Below are positions 34,227 to 42,935 of a DNA stretch of 64,000 nt, piece by piece. This stretch comes from Oxalobacteraceae bacterium. Its GTDB lineage: Bacteria > Pseudomonadota > Gammaproteobacteria > Burkholderiales > Burkholderiaceae_D. Within the stretch, counting starts at the first letter, position 1, and each line of letters starts with the position of its first letter. The position numbers and the translations under genes were made by a program. The stretch covers positions 1-64,000 of the forward strand of contig CANCDR010000013.1 in NCBI GenBank assembly GCA_947374865.1. Direction: 5' to 3'. The notes beneath the pieces are model-generated. The model had not been told where the DNA came from. It made no database searches and saw only the letters and a program-made list of their open reading frames with translations.

Positions 34227-34787
34227 TTATTTAGAATGATTGAAGTCGTCTTCTTCTTCACGCGCCACGAAGCCTTCGCCGCCAGGTCCCGGTTCGGTTG
34301 AACGCTTTTCAACTTGATACTGGAACAGCATGTTCATGAACAAATACATCGGCTTGGTCTTGATGACCAGCGCGCGCGCCGGTTTGGTGTTCGATGCATT
34401 GAAATGCTGGTGAACGCAATTGTTATGCACGATCGCCACGTCGCCAGCTTTCCAGTCATAGCGAATACCATCATGGATTTCGTAGCCGGTACCATCGAGA
34501 ATATAAAACGCGGCTTCATTCACATGACCATGTTTTTGCGATTTACCGCCTGGGCCGTATTCTTCCAGGTGCAAATGGAAGGTTTGTGTGATGCCGTCTT
34601 TTGGTTCGACATAGTGGCGGCTATAGGCCTGCGGTCCGTCGACTAATTTGATGTCCTTGGCTTTACGCACACGCGGCATGGCGCGCAGGCGAGCCAGTTC
34701 TTCATTGAGGTTATATTGGCCGGCAATAGCGCGCACGAATATACGGTTTTTATTACTATGGTAATTTTCTACGGGTTCGCTACTCAT
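34227..34787 (-). CDS. Cupin-domain protein, copy B of the 185-residue type
   Basis: 186 residues, related to copy A (27960-28514) but clearly more divergent than the neighbouring cupin pair. Motif 1 is GKSQKHGHVNEAAFYILDG and motif 2 is GDVAIVHNNCVHQHFN, a full metal site. AAGGAG precedes the ATG. It follows binding protein 4 by 31 bases, exactly the spacing found in the other cassette. It ends in an acidic segment (GFVAREEEDDFNHSK). Confidence 0.85.
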   Translation of the reverse strand: MSSEPVENYHSNKNRIFVRAIAGQYNLNEELARLRAMPRVRKAKDIKLVDGPQAYSRHYVEPKDGITQTFHLHLEEYGPGGKSQKHGHVNEAAFYILDGTGYEIHDGIRYDWKAGDVAIVHNNCVHQHFNASNTKPARALVIKTKPMYLFMNMLFQYQVEKRSTEPGPGGEGFVAREEEDDFNHSK

Positions 34788-34818
34788 GCTGTTGCACTCC
34801 TTGTTCTACGTTTAAATG

Positions 34819-35886
34819 CTACTTTTTACCCTTGATGACAACGTCGTCATACAGATGCGTCCACTTTTCACTTTCGTCGAGCATGAAGGATGGATCTACC
34901 AACTTCAGAGGCGTCTTACCCAGCGGTGAGGCAATCTTGCTACTGGTCGTCACGAAATCCCGCTTGGCCAGAATCTGCTGGCCGTCTTCACTGATCATAA
35001 AGTCGTAATACAGCAGCGCGGCATGCGGATGCGGCGCGCGACGGGCAACAGCCAAGCCATTGGCCCGCGCAATCGCCGGCGACATGACAAACCAATCCAG
35101 CGGCGCACCCTTCTGCTTGGTCTGCTCAGCAGTAAAGTTATAAACCGTGAGTGCAAACGGCACTTCGCCGGACGCGACCAGATTAGTCAGCAGCGTATGC
35201 CCCTTACGCACCGACATGCCATTCGCCGCGCGGATATCGCGAAACAGCTTGAGGCCTTTTTCTTCACCCAGATCGCGCACGAGCATGGCGAACCAGTCTT
35301 CATCGGAAAACTCAATGCCTAACTTGCCTTGCCACTTCGGATCGAGCAAATCTTGGTAGGTTTTTGGCAGTGCTTCTTTTTTAATCAGGTTCGTGTTGTA
35401 AGCATGAACGAAAACATTCAGCCGTGAGCCGGCCCACTCGTGATGCGCTGGCACTGCCTGTGGCATCAGATCGGCGTGATACGGCGATTTAACTGCCACC
35501 AGCAGTTTTTCTCGATGCAGCGCCTCCAGCGCAGGGGTACCGGCTTCCATCACATCGACATCAAAACGGTTTGCGCTGGCTTCGGTCACAGCGCGCTGCA
35601 ATACCTTGTCTGCACCCGCGCGCCACATCTTGACCTTGACGCCGTATTTCTTTTCAAAGGCGCCATTGATGACTGCCATGTCTTCCTGCGTGAGCGAGGT
35701 GTAGAGCGTGAGTTCACCTTCCCGACGCGCACCTTCGATCAAGCGTTGCTGACGATCTGCGCCGCTGTACTGCGCCAGGGTTGATACCGCTGCCGCAGAT
35801 GGTGCATTATCAGCCGCCCGCAGAGGACTACTCAGGCACAGTGTTAGCACCATTAGCAGCATTGGCAAGGTCGCGTTGATTCGCAC
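34819..35886 (-). CDS. FbpA-like extracellular solute-binding protein 4
   Basis: 355 residues from a GTG at 35886, 3 bases after the stop of the dehydrogenase gene. Signal peptide (LPMLLMVLTLCLSSPLRAAD). Body: YSGADRQQRLIEGARREGEL, KYGVKVKMWRAGADKVLQRA, DPKWQGKLGIEFSDEDWFAM, RKGHTLLTNLVASGEVP, APHPHAALLYYDFMISEDGQ. It is the closest paralogue of binding protein 2. It lies within the operon that contains the permease and ATPase, so direct partnership with them is likely. Confidence 0.88.
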   Translation of the reverse strand: MRINATLPMLLMVLTLCLSSPLRAADNAPSAAAVSTLAQYSGADRQQRLIEGARREGELTLYTSLTQEDMAVINGAFEKKYGVKVKMWRAGADKVLQRAVTEASANRFDVDVMEAGTPALEALHREKLLVAVKSPYHADLMPQAVPAHHEWAGSRLNVFVHAYNTNLIKKEALPKTYQDLLDPKWQGKLGIEFSDEDWFAMLVRDLGEEKGLKLFRDIRAANGMSVRKGHTLLTNLVASGEVPFALTVYNFTAEQTKQKGAPLDWFVMSPAIARANGLAVARRAPHPHAALLYYDFMISEDGQQILAKRDFVTTSSKIASPLGKTPLKLVDPSFMLDESEKWTHLYDDVVIKGKK

Positions 35887-35889
35887 TGA

Positions 35890-36714
35890 TCAGGCTCCGT
35901 ATTGGTCGAGTTGATAACGACGTGGCTTGAGCGTGCGGCAGATTTCCCGCACCAGGCCCGACTGTGGCAAGGAAATACCGCATTCTTCCGCCATCTCGGC
36001 CACGATCGCCATGTCATCCTGCGCCCAGGCCATGGACTGATTACCCCAATTACCCAGTGCGCCATTGGTGGCACTGCTAGTCATGAGAGCCGTGCGCAAC
36101 GCATCGACATTCACGTTGTAACGTTGAGCCAATGCCAGACCTTCGTGATTAGCGACCAGACAAGCCCACAGGATCAGATTATTCGCCGCCTTGGAAGCCT
36201 GTGCCGTGCCTATATCACCACTGTGCACCACATCCGAGGAGTAAGCCGACAGCACCGGCGTCAGACGTGCCACCACATCTTTATCGCCACCGACAAAGGA
36301 CAGCAGCGTGCCGTCATCGGCCGCACGCCCACCCCGACACACCGTGGAATCGACCACGAACACACCCTGTTGTGCGGCATGCGTGGCTAATTCCTGCATG
36401 GTCTTGGGATGAATCGTACTCAGCACCGCAATGATGGTGCCGGGTTTGACCGAGGCCAGTAAGCCCTCTTCGGCCTGTAATAACTCGCGCACTTCATTAT
36501 CAAAGCCGACGCAGATCAGAATCACCTCTGATGCCTGCGCTAAGGGCGTCAGTTCCACCATGGCGGCGCCGCGCGACTCAATATCGGCGCGTCGCTCAGC
36601 CTGGCGCTCGCTCACCAGCACACGAAATCCAGCTCGGGCCAGATGGCCAATGATGGGCATGCCCATGCGGCCTGCGCCGATTAGTCCCACTGTTTTCACT
36701 GAGGTTTCTTTCAT
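35890..36714 (-). CDS. Beta-hydroxyacid dehydrogenase (3-hydroxyisobutyrate dehydrogenase family)
   Basis: 274 residues. The NAD(P) loop is VGLIGAGRMGMPIIGHLARAG; the substrate block is VDSTVCRGGRAADDGTLLSF; the catalytic Lys is in GTAQASKAANNLILW. Enzymes of this family oxidise beta-hydroxy acids or reduce the matching semialdehydes. The start overlaps the Rieske oxygenase stop by 4 bases (ATGA), so it is coupled to the second Rieske oxygenase and may act on its product, for instance as an unusual dihydrodiol dehydrogenase, or on a later hydroxy-acid. It follows no close homologue of the classical phthalate dihydrodiol dehydrogenase. Confidence 0.88.
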   Translation of the reverse strand: MKETSVKTVGLIGAGRMGMPIIGHLARAGFRVLVSERQAERRADIESRGAAMVELTPLAQASEVILICVGFDNEVRELLQAEEGLLASVKPGTIIAVLSTIHPKTMQELATHAAQQGVFVVDSTVCRGGRAADDGTLLSFVGGDKDVVARLTPVLSAYSSDVVHSGDIGTAQASKAANNLILWACLVANHEGLALAQRYNVNVDALRTALMTSSATNGALGNWGNQSMAWAQDDMAIVAEMAEECGISLPQSGLVREICRTLKPRRYQLDQYGA

Positions 36715-37997
36715 GACTGATGCCCAACTTGTTTGGTACCTGCAGACCCGACCTGCATTTCCGGTGCCGTAGCAAGATCCGCATCGCGCGGCATCACAGC
36801 CGCAAACGCACGCACCCGCTGTGTCGCCGCATCCACGCCCGGCGGCGCATTACCGGCCTGAACCGCTTTGACAGCGCGCAGCAGTCGCTGACGGGTCATG
36901 ATGATGCCGTTATCGGTACCGACTAAATTCTCTTTGCTGCGATCTTCGATCGCGCCCATGCTTTCCTGCACCGCTGCATCCTGCTCTGCGATGCCCATCA
37001 CGCCGCAAAAGGTTTTGCGCTCGCGTTGTGCTTGCCGGTCGATCAAGTAGTCATTCCGTTTGTTAGCGACCGGCAGAAAACTGCCCGGCGTAAGCAAACT
37101 ATGAATACCCTTACCCGCCTCCATCGCGGTAATTTCAGCGTCATGCAATGCGCGGTCCGGGTGGTAGTCGATACTAAAAGTGGTGACGTGTTCGTCGTCG
37201 ATCGGTACCCAGGCATGCGCGCCAAACGGGTTACCTTCGTAAGGCGGAAACAGATTAAAGCAAGGCATGATCCATTGCGTCACGCGCCAGTAGTAACTCG
37301 CTGGCTCGGCATTACGGCGGGTAGCGATATACAGCCCGCCAGGCGACTCCAACGGCACGAATACCGGATGCGGATCGGCCTTCAGTAATGCCGCACTCAC
37401 GGCGTCGCGCTTGAGCAGAGGATCATCACCGACCGACATGCGATGCAGGAAAGTCGAATGAAAGGAATCCAGACCGCCTTCCATCGACTGCAGATAATTA
37501 CATTCCTGAATACGCTTAGAGATATGACGCTGTGCATCCGGCACCGTAGCCCACTCAAACATCGGCAAGGCGGGCTGCAATTCGGGTGGTCCCATATAGG
37601 TCCACAGTATTCCGCCAAGTTCCACCAAGGGGTAGGACTTGAGCTTGATCTTCTTACAGTAGCCACTTTCCACCGGCTCCGAAGGTACGTCGACGCACTG
37701 CCCGGTGGTGTCATATTTCCAGCCATGGTAAGGACAGCGCAGACCGCTTTCTTCATTCCGGCCGAACCACAGCGATACGCCGCGATGCGCGCAAAACTCA
37801 TCCATCAAACCGAGCTTTCCCTCGCTGTCGCGAAAGGCGATCATCCGTTCCGAGAGCAGGGTCACGCGCAGCGGTGCACAATCCGGCTCAGGCAATTCGC
37901 TCGCCAATAACGCTGGCAGCCAATAGCGACGAAACACATCACCCATCGGCGTGCCAGGTCCAGTCTGGGTCAACAGCGCGTTTTGCTCCACATTCAT
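36711..37997 (-). CDS. Rieske ring-hydroxylating oxygenase alpha subunit, second copy
   Basis: 428 residues. The Rieske ligands are C-x-H-x16-C-x2-H (CAHRGVSLWFGRNEESGLRC then PYHGW). The iron site is GGLDSFHSTFLHRMSVGDD with H-x4-H. It begins MNVEQNALLTQTGPGTPMG like the phthalate-4,5-dioxygenase group. Residues ~1-135 are nearly identical to the copy at 9930-11213, whereas the catalytic domain is only moderately similar, so the two probably share electron donors but take different substrates. It sits between binding protein 5 and the beta-hydroxyacid dehydrogenase in the transporter operon. Confidence 0.93.
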   Translation of the reverse strand: MNVEQNALLTQTGPGTPMGDVFRRYWLPALLASELPEPDCAPLRVTLLSERMIAFRDSEGKLGLMDEFCAHRGVSLWFGRNEESGLRCPYHGWKYDTTGQCVDVPSEPVESGYCKKIKLKSYPLVELGGILWTYMGPPELQPALPMFEWATVPDAQRHISKRIQECNYLQSMEGGLDSFHSTFLHRMSVGDDPLLKRDAVSAALLKADPHPVFVPLESPGGLYIATRRNAEPASYYWRVTQWIMPCFNLFPPYEGNPFGAHAWVPIDDEHVTTFSIDYHPDRALHDAEITAMEAGKGIHSLLTPGSFLPVANKRNDYLIDRQAQRERKTFCGVMGIAEQDAAVQESMGAIEDRSKENLVGTDNGIIMTRQRLLRAVKAVQAGNAPPGVDAATQRVRAFAAVMPRDADLATAPEMQVGSAGTKQVGHQS

Positions 37998-38018
37998 AGC
38001 AACGAATTCCTCATCATT

Positions 38019-39077
38019 TCAGCGCGCCAGATTCTTGCCATTGAGCGTATCGTCGTACAGCTTGGCCCATTTTTCGTAGCTATCCAGTACGCGAGCCGGA
38101 TCGATATAGACCGGGTTCATTTTGGCCAGCACGGCTTCATCACGTTTATGCGTCGTCACTGCCTTGTTTTCGGCAACGATGTTCTGCCCGTCGGTGAGCA
38201 TGAAGTCATAAAACAGGGTGGCCGTATACGGATGCGGTGCCCGACGGGTGATACCAATGCCATCGGTGTAGGCAATCGTCGGCGAGAGCGTGATGTAGTC
38301 GACCGGTGCACCCGCAGCCTTGGCCTGCTCAGGCAGATAGGTATAGACATTCAGCGATAACGGCACCTCGCCAGAAATGACCATGTTATTGAGCAGTGAA
38401 TTGCCAGTTCGAAGTGAAACCTCATTGGTAGCGATCAGGTCGCGGAAAAATTTCAAGCCTTTTTCCTCGCCCATTGCCTGCACCAGCGCGTAAAACCATT
38501 CCTGTTGTTTGACTTCGATACCGAGACGTCCTTTCCAGCGCGGGTTGAGCAGATCCTGGAACGTACGCGGCAATTCTTCTTTGCTGACCTTGGCGGTGTT
38601 GTAGGACTGGGCAAAAACATATACCCGCATGCCGGTCCATTCGCGGTGCGCTGGCAAGGCTGCAGCGATCAAGTCCTTTTGGACTGGCGAGCGCACGGGC
38701 TGTAATAATTTTTCGCGATGCAGCGCTTCCATTTCCGGCGAAGGATTGAGCACAAAATCTGCTTCAAAACGACCGGCACTGGCTTCCGTAATTACGCGCT
38801 GCAAAACCTTGTCTTTACCGGAACGCCAGACCTTAACCTTGATATTGTATTTTTTTTCAAAGGCTCCGATCAAGCGCGCACTGTCTTTTTCTGCCATCGA
38901 GGTGTACAACGTGAGGACACCCTCACGTTTGGCACCGTCCAGCAAACGCGACATGCGGTCGGCGCCTTCGTACATGGGCACCTGCGCACGTACGACGCTG
39001 ACAGCACCAAAGATACTTGTCATCAGCACTGCCTGTAAAAGCAATGTGAGGTAGCGCCTGATCACAGAAATCCACAT
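38019..39077 (-). CDS. FbpA-like extracellular solute-binding protein 5
   Basis: 352 residues from the ATG at 39077, 2 bases after the ATPase stop; a start at 39125 would overlap the ATPase. N-terminal membrane/signal segment (YLTLLLQAVLMTSIFGAVSV). Body: YEGADRMSRLLDGAKREGVL, KKYNIKVKVWRSGKDKVLQR, NPRWKGRLGIEVKQQEWFYA, HPYTATLFYDFMLTDGQ. Because it directly follows the ATPase gene it is the most probable core binding protein of this ABC system. AAAAGG in the ATPase tail serves as ribosome site. Confidence 0.9.
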   Translation of the reverse strand: MWISVIRRYLTLLLQAVLMTSIFGAVSVVRAQVPMYEGADRMSRLLDGAKREGVLTLYTSMAEKDSARLIGAFEKKYNIKVKVWRSGKDKVLQRVITEASAGRFEADFVLNPSPEMEALHREKLLQPVRSPVQKDLIAAALPAHREWTGMRVYVFAQSYNTAKVSKEELPRTFQDLLNPRWKGRLGIEVKQQEWFYALVQAMGEEKGLKFFRDLIATNEVSLRTGNSLLNNMVISGEVPLSLNVYTYLPEQAKAAGAPVDYITLSPTIAYTDGIGITRRAPHPYTATLFYDFMLTDGQNIVAENKAVTTHKRDEAVLAKMNPVYIDPARVLDSYEKWAKLYDDTLNGKNLAR

Positions 39078-39079
39078 AC

Positions 39080-40198
39080 TTAAGCGGCCTTTTGGTACTG
39101 CGTATTGTCTTGAATCGTGATGCACTTTTCAGGATTCATGCGCATAAAGACCTTACCGCCGACCGGTACGTTAAACGAAGGATGTACTCGCGCCAGCACC
39201 TGATGATCACCTACCTTGACCTGATAATCGAGGTATTCGCCGAGGAAGACCTTGAAATCAACTACGCCTTCAATCACATTGACGCCTTCTGGACGTTGCT
39301 CAGTGAGCTCGATATCTTCCGGACGCACCGAGACCAGCACATTATCGCCAGTCGCAAAATCATTAAAGGAAGTGACGCTCAAAGCGCCGATGCTGGACTT
39401 GACGTGGAAACTGGCTTCACCCGCCTTACCATCGATCGTCGCATCGAGGAAATTTGTCAGGCCGACAAAGTCCGCCACGAACTTGTTACGCGGCCGCTCA
39501 TAAATATCGCGCGGCGAACCAATCTGTACTACCTGACCAGCGCTCATGACGGCGATTTCATGCGATAAGGCCAGCGCTTCGCTCTGATCATGCGTCACAT
39601 ACACCGTCGTCAAACCGAGTTCGCGCTGCATGCGTTTGAGCTCGAAGCGCATCCGCTCACGCAGCTTGGCATCCAGATTCGACAGCGGCTCGTCAAGCAA
39701 GAGTAATTTAGGTTCCATCACCAGCGCACGGGCCAAGGCCAGACGTTGTTGCTGACCGCCAGACATCTTGGTCGCTTCACGGTCCGCCACATGATCCAGA
39801 CCGACTGCGGTCAAGACGCGCATGACCTTGTCTTCGATCTGTTTTTTGCTGAATTTTTTGCTACCGACTTCGAGCGGAAAGGCCGCGTTCTTGAACACAT
39901 TCATGTGCGGCCAAATGGCATAGGACTGAAACACCATGCCGAAATTGCGCTTGTTCGGCGCGATGAAGACGTTTTTGGTCGACGAATAAACGGCCACGCC
40001 ATCGACCGAAATCAAACCCGAGCGCGGACGCTCGAGGCCGGCGATCGAACGCAGAGTAGTGGTCTTGCCGCAGCCGCTAGGGCCGAGCAGGGTAAATAAT
40101 TTACCCTCAGGGACATCAAAACTGACGTTTTGCGCGGCTCTGACGACTTCGCCTTTTTCGTTTGGATACTCTGTATACAGCGCTTCAACTTTCAACAT
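39080..40198 (-). CDS. ABC transporter ATPase, PotA/FbpC type
   Basis: 372 residues from the ATG at 40198 (GGAGATCAGC ribosome site), clear of the permease end at 40248. Walker A GPSGCGKTTTLRSIAGLERP, Q-loop GMVFQSYAIWPHMNV, signature MSGGQQQRLALARAL, Walker B LLLLDEPLSNLDAKLRERM and switch YVTHDQSEA are intact. The C-terminal TOBE-like domain (DNVLVSVRPEDIEL, KVFLGEYLDYQVKV) is typical of ATPases for iron, spermidine and related importers. It is the only ATPase matching the six FbpA-like binding proteins in this window and may serve several of them. Confidence 0.94.
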   Translation of the reverse strand: MLKVEALYTEYPNEKGEVVRAAQNVSFDVPEGKLFTLLGPSGCGKTTTLRSIAGLERPRSGLISVDGVAVYSSTKNVFIAPNKRNFGMVFQSYAIWPHMNVFKNAAFPLEVGSKKFSKKQIEDKVMRVLTAVGLDHVADREATKMSGGQQQRLALARALVMEPKLLLLDEPLSNLDAKLRERMRFELKRMQRELGLTTVYVTHDQSEALALSHEIAVMSAGQVVQIGSPRDIYERPRNKFVADFVGLTNFLDATIDGKAGEASFHVKSSIGALSVTSFNDFATGDNVLVSVRPEDIELTEQRPEGVNVIEGVVDFKVFLGEYLDYQVKVGDHQVLARVHPSFNVPVGGKVFMRMNPEKCITIQDNTQYQKAA

Positions 40199-40247
40199 GC
40201 TGATCTCCACCCTTTGAATTTTTGTCCGACTTGATGATTGTTTTTGA

Positions 40248-41993
40248 TTAGTCTTCTTTGACGCCGAATTTTTTACCAACGTACTGCGCCAGCATCACCA
40301 ACATGAACAGCGCTACGATGAACATTACGCCTAGAGCTGATAGCTCCACATACTGACCGTTTTCCCACAGTTCCCAAATCAGAACCGAGATGACTTCTGT
40401 GCCTGGGCTGTACAACAAAATGGAAGTCGACAGTTCGCGAATCGAGACAATCACGACGTAGATCCAACCCGCCAGCAGACCTGGTTTTAGGAGCGGCAAA
40501 ATAATGCGCCAGAAAGTGGTACCCCATGATGCACCGCTCATCGCGGCCGACTCTTCAAGCTCCTTGTGAATCTGCAGCATTGACGTCGTGTTGTAACGCA
40601 AACCGTAAGGCATGAACCGTGTGACATAAGCGATGAACATGATCCACATCGTGCCGTAGACACCGATATCTACATTCAGGTAAAAAATCATGATCGCCAG
40701 GCCAAGTACCAAGCCCGGAAATACCATTGGCAAGGAAGCCAGGTTATCCAGAATCCAGCGGCCTGGCAGCTTAGTCTTGACCACGATCCAGCAGATCACC
40801 GACGTCAGCAGCATGACTACCGTCGCGCAGCCAACCGACAGCAGCAGACTGTTCCAGACCGCGTTAATCAGGGTTGGATAAGTCAGAATAAATGTGTAGG
40901 CATCGAAGGTCAGATTACGCATCGCCGCCAACGAAGGCACGCTGTAGAATTTTTGCAGCGACGACCAGACCAGCACCAGGAACGGCAGGACCACGATCAT
41001 GGAGAAGTAAAGAATAAAGATACCGGCCGTGACATAGCGCCATTTACCCAAATCCATGGCCCGAGGACGAAAGCCTTTACCTGTCACAGTGGAATACTTA
41101 CTACCCTGACTGGATAATTTGGACTGAAAATAAATACCGATCGTTGTGATGAACAAAAGCGTCACGGCATACGAAGAAGCCAGGCCAATCTTGCTTGGGT
41201 ACTGGTGAATCGCCTGGTAGATGGAAGAGGTAAATACCTGAATGCCGACTGGCAGGCCCAGCAAGGCCGGGACTTCAAAAGATTCGATCGAACGTACAAA
41301 TAAAATCAGCAAGGTAGCGAAAATTGCCGGCCAGGTCAGCTTCAAGGTGATGTGCCAGGCGATCTGGCGCACGTTCGCGCCGCTCATCATGGCCGATTCT
41401 TCCAGAGAAGGGTCCATTGAACGAAAAGCGGCGGTCATGATCAGAAAGGCCATCGAAGAATAGTGCAGACCATCGACCCAGATCATGCCCCACATCGAAT
41501 AAATGTTAACGAACACATAATCGGTATTGAACCAACTTTGCAGCAGCATGTTGATGATGCCGATCTTCGGACTGGCCAGTAAAATCCAGGCCACCGTAAA
41601 TAAAATCCCTGGAATGATGAGCGGGATAATCGACAGCGCAAAAAACAGTGACTTGAGCGGTGTATTGGTACGCTCATTCATCCAGGCGAGGAGTGTTCCG
41701 ACCAGGAAGGCAAAGGTCGAGGTTCCCATGGCAAAGGTGACCGAGCTGAAGAACAGCTTGAGAGTCTCCAGGCTCGAATAGGCGGTGATGTAATTATTAA
41801 AAGTGAACTCGGCAGCTTTGCTCGCCGTTTGCGGTGTAAAAAAACTTTGCCACAGCAAAAAGCCCAGCGGTACCAAGGCCAGATAGGAAACCAACACGGC
41901 ACTCACGCCAATGATGATCCATTTGAAATCCAAATTTCGCCAGCCTTTGCCACTTTGCAAAGCCGACGCAGGGTTCTCTACTACTGCTTCCAT
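40248..41993 (-). CDS. ABC transporter permease, FbpB-type fused dimer
   Basis: 581 residues with about twelve membrane segments. Two EAA-loop regions are visible (ESAMMSGANVRQIAWHITLK in the first half and ESAAMSGASWGTTFWRIILP in the second), so it is a fusion of two permease domains and forms the channel alone. This form is usual for iron(III) and some organophosphonate or opine importers. It is the first gene of the operon; operator site 3 lies 75 bases before the start. The next gene, the ATPase, starts 49 bases later. Confidence 0.93.
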   Translation of the reverse strand: MEAVVENPASALQSGKGWRNLDFKWIIIGVSAVLVSYLALVPLGFLLWQSFFTPQTASKAAEFTFNNYITAYSSLETLKLFFSSVTFAMGTSTFAFLVGTLLAWMNERTNTPLKSLFFALSIIPLIIPGILFTVAWILLASPKIGIINMLLQSWFNTDYVFVNIYSMWGMIWVDGLHYSSMAFLIMTAAFRSMDPSLEESAMMSGANVRQIAWHITLKLTWPAIFATLLILFVRSIESFEVPALLGLPVGIQVFTSSIYQAIHQYPSKIGLASSYAVTLLFITTIGIYFQSKLSSQGSKYSTVTGKGFRPRAMDLGKWRYVTAGIFILYFSMIVVLPFLVLVWSSLQKFYSVPSLAAMRNLTFDAYTFILTYPTLINAVWNSLLLSVGCATVVMLLTSVICWIVVKTKLPGRWILDNLASLPMVFPGLVLGLAIMIFYLNVDIGVYGTMWIMFIAYVTRFMPYGLRYNTTSMLQIHKELEESAAMSGASWGTTFWRIILPLLKPGLLAGWIYVVIVSIRELSTSILLYSPGTEVISVLIWELWENGQYVELSALGVMFIVALFMLVMLAQYVGKKFGVKED

Positions 41994-42067
41994 TTAGTGC
42001 ATCTCCTGACTTGAAAATTCGGCCCACTAAAGTGCGTCGAACCTCAAATTTATGTAAATTGTTTTAT

Positions 42068-42084
42068 GTTCTTGTATGTGGAAC
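42068..42084. promoter_or_regulatory. 17-base palindromic operator, site 3
   Basis: GTTCT-TGTATGT-GGAAC, 75 bases upstream of the permease start, followed by GTCGGTCTGCATAGGAA, a second degenerate copy of the same element (TCTGCATAGGAA). Nearly the same distance to the gene as site 2 has to the porin. Confidence 0.7.
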
Positions 42085-42194
42085 GTCGGTCTGCATAGGA
42101 ATACACGCGAATTTACCTACCCTGCTGACTGCTGTCAATCAAAATCAATTCTTATTTGCAATCTGGCTGGCAAAGTCCCCAAAAATGCGTCTAA

Positions 42195-42215
42195 AGGGGA
42201 GCCAGGAAATCCCCT
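42195..42215 (-). terminator. Possible weak terminator after the class II aldolase-family gene
   Basis: AGGGGA (42195-42200) pairs with TCCCCT (42210-42215) across a 9-base loop, 14 bases beyond the stop of the gene ending at 42229. On the minus strand the stem is followed by TTTAGACGCATTTTT, so there is a modest T-rich tail. It separates this operon from the transporter operon. Confidence 0.4.
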
Positions 42216-42228
42216 CAAGGGCCCTGTG

Positions 42229-42912
42229 TCATGAGCGATGCAGCTTTCCGTAGTGGTAGTCCCATACCTTGCGCAGCAAATTTGGCTTCCACAGATTTCC
42301 GGCAATGATCTTGATCTCATCTGCGCTCAGCACGGCAGGCTTGCCGATCTGGCTGGCCATATGCTGGCGTTGTGCCGTTTCTTCGAGATAGAAGCCCAGA
42401 ACAAAGGCCTCCAGAATGCCCTCTGCTGCCACCACCGCGCCATGCGATTTGAGCATGATGACTTTATGTTCACCCAGGGCGTCGGCCAGCTCCTGCGCCA
42501 GCGGCTGCTTATTGATGGAGGCCGTCTTGGCAAACTGGCGAATCTCACCCAGCACGGCGGCCTGCATGATCACCGGCAGAACCGGTAAGCCGACCATGCT
42601 AAACAGTGTCGACCAGAGCGGATGGGTATGCACCACCGCGTGGACGTCCGGACGACGACGGTAAAGTTCGGCGTGGATGTGAAACTCCATCGGGGGTACC
42701 GCATCGCCATCGACCAGATTGCCGTCAAAGTCGATGGTGACGATGTCCTTGACGCCCAGGGCGCTGCGCACCGAGGCGCCAGAATTGATCAGCATGTGCT
42801 GCGTGCCCGGCACGCGGCAGCTGAAATGGCCGTTAAAGTCGATAATCTGCGCCCGCTCCATCATCAGGATCGCGTCCACCAGCATCTGTTTTTGTTCGTC
42901 GATCGTTTGCAT
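42229..42912 (-). CDS. Class II aldolase/adducin-family protein (aldolase or decarboxylase)
   Basis: 227 residues. The metal-binding His residues are in HAVVHTHPLWSTLF and VIMLKSHGAVVAAEG; GHFSCRVPG is the substrate-phosphate/oxyanion region in relatives. The family holds L-fuculose-phosphate aldolase but also decarboxylases of aromatic pathways, such as 3,4-dihydroxyphthalate 2-decarboxylase. Here, next to a Pht5-like protein and a ring-oxygenase reductase, a decarboxylase is the better guess. A strong AGGAGA ribosome site precedes the ATG. It is the last gene of the operon starting near 46849. Confidence 0.85.
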   Translation of the reverse strand: MQTIDEQKQMLVDAILMMERAQIIDFNGHFSCRVPGTQHMLINSGASVRSALGVKDIVTIDFDGNLVDGDAVPPMEFHIHAELYRRRPDVHAVVHTHPLWSTLFSMVGLPVLPVIMQAAVLGEIRQFAKTASINKQPLAQELADALGEHKVIMLKSHGAVVAAEGILEAFVLGFYLEETAQRQHMASQIGKPAVLSADEIKIIAGNLWKPNLLRKVWDYHYGKLHRS

Positions 42913-42935
42913 GTTTCATTCTCCTGGAACGACTG

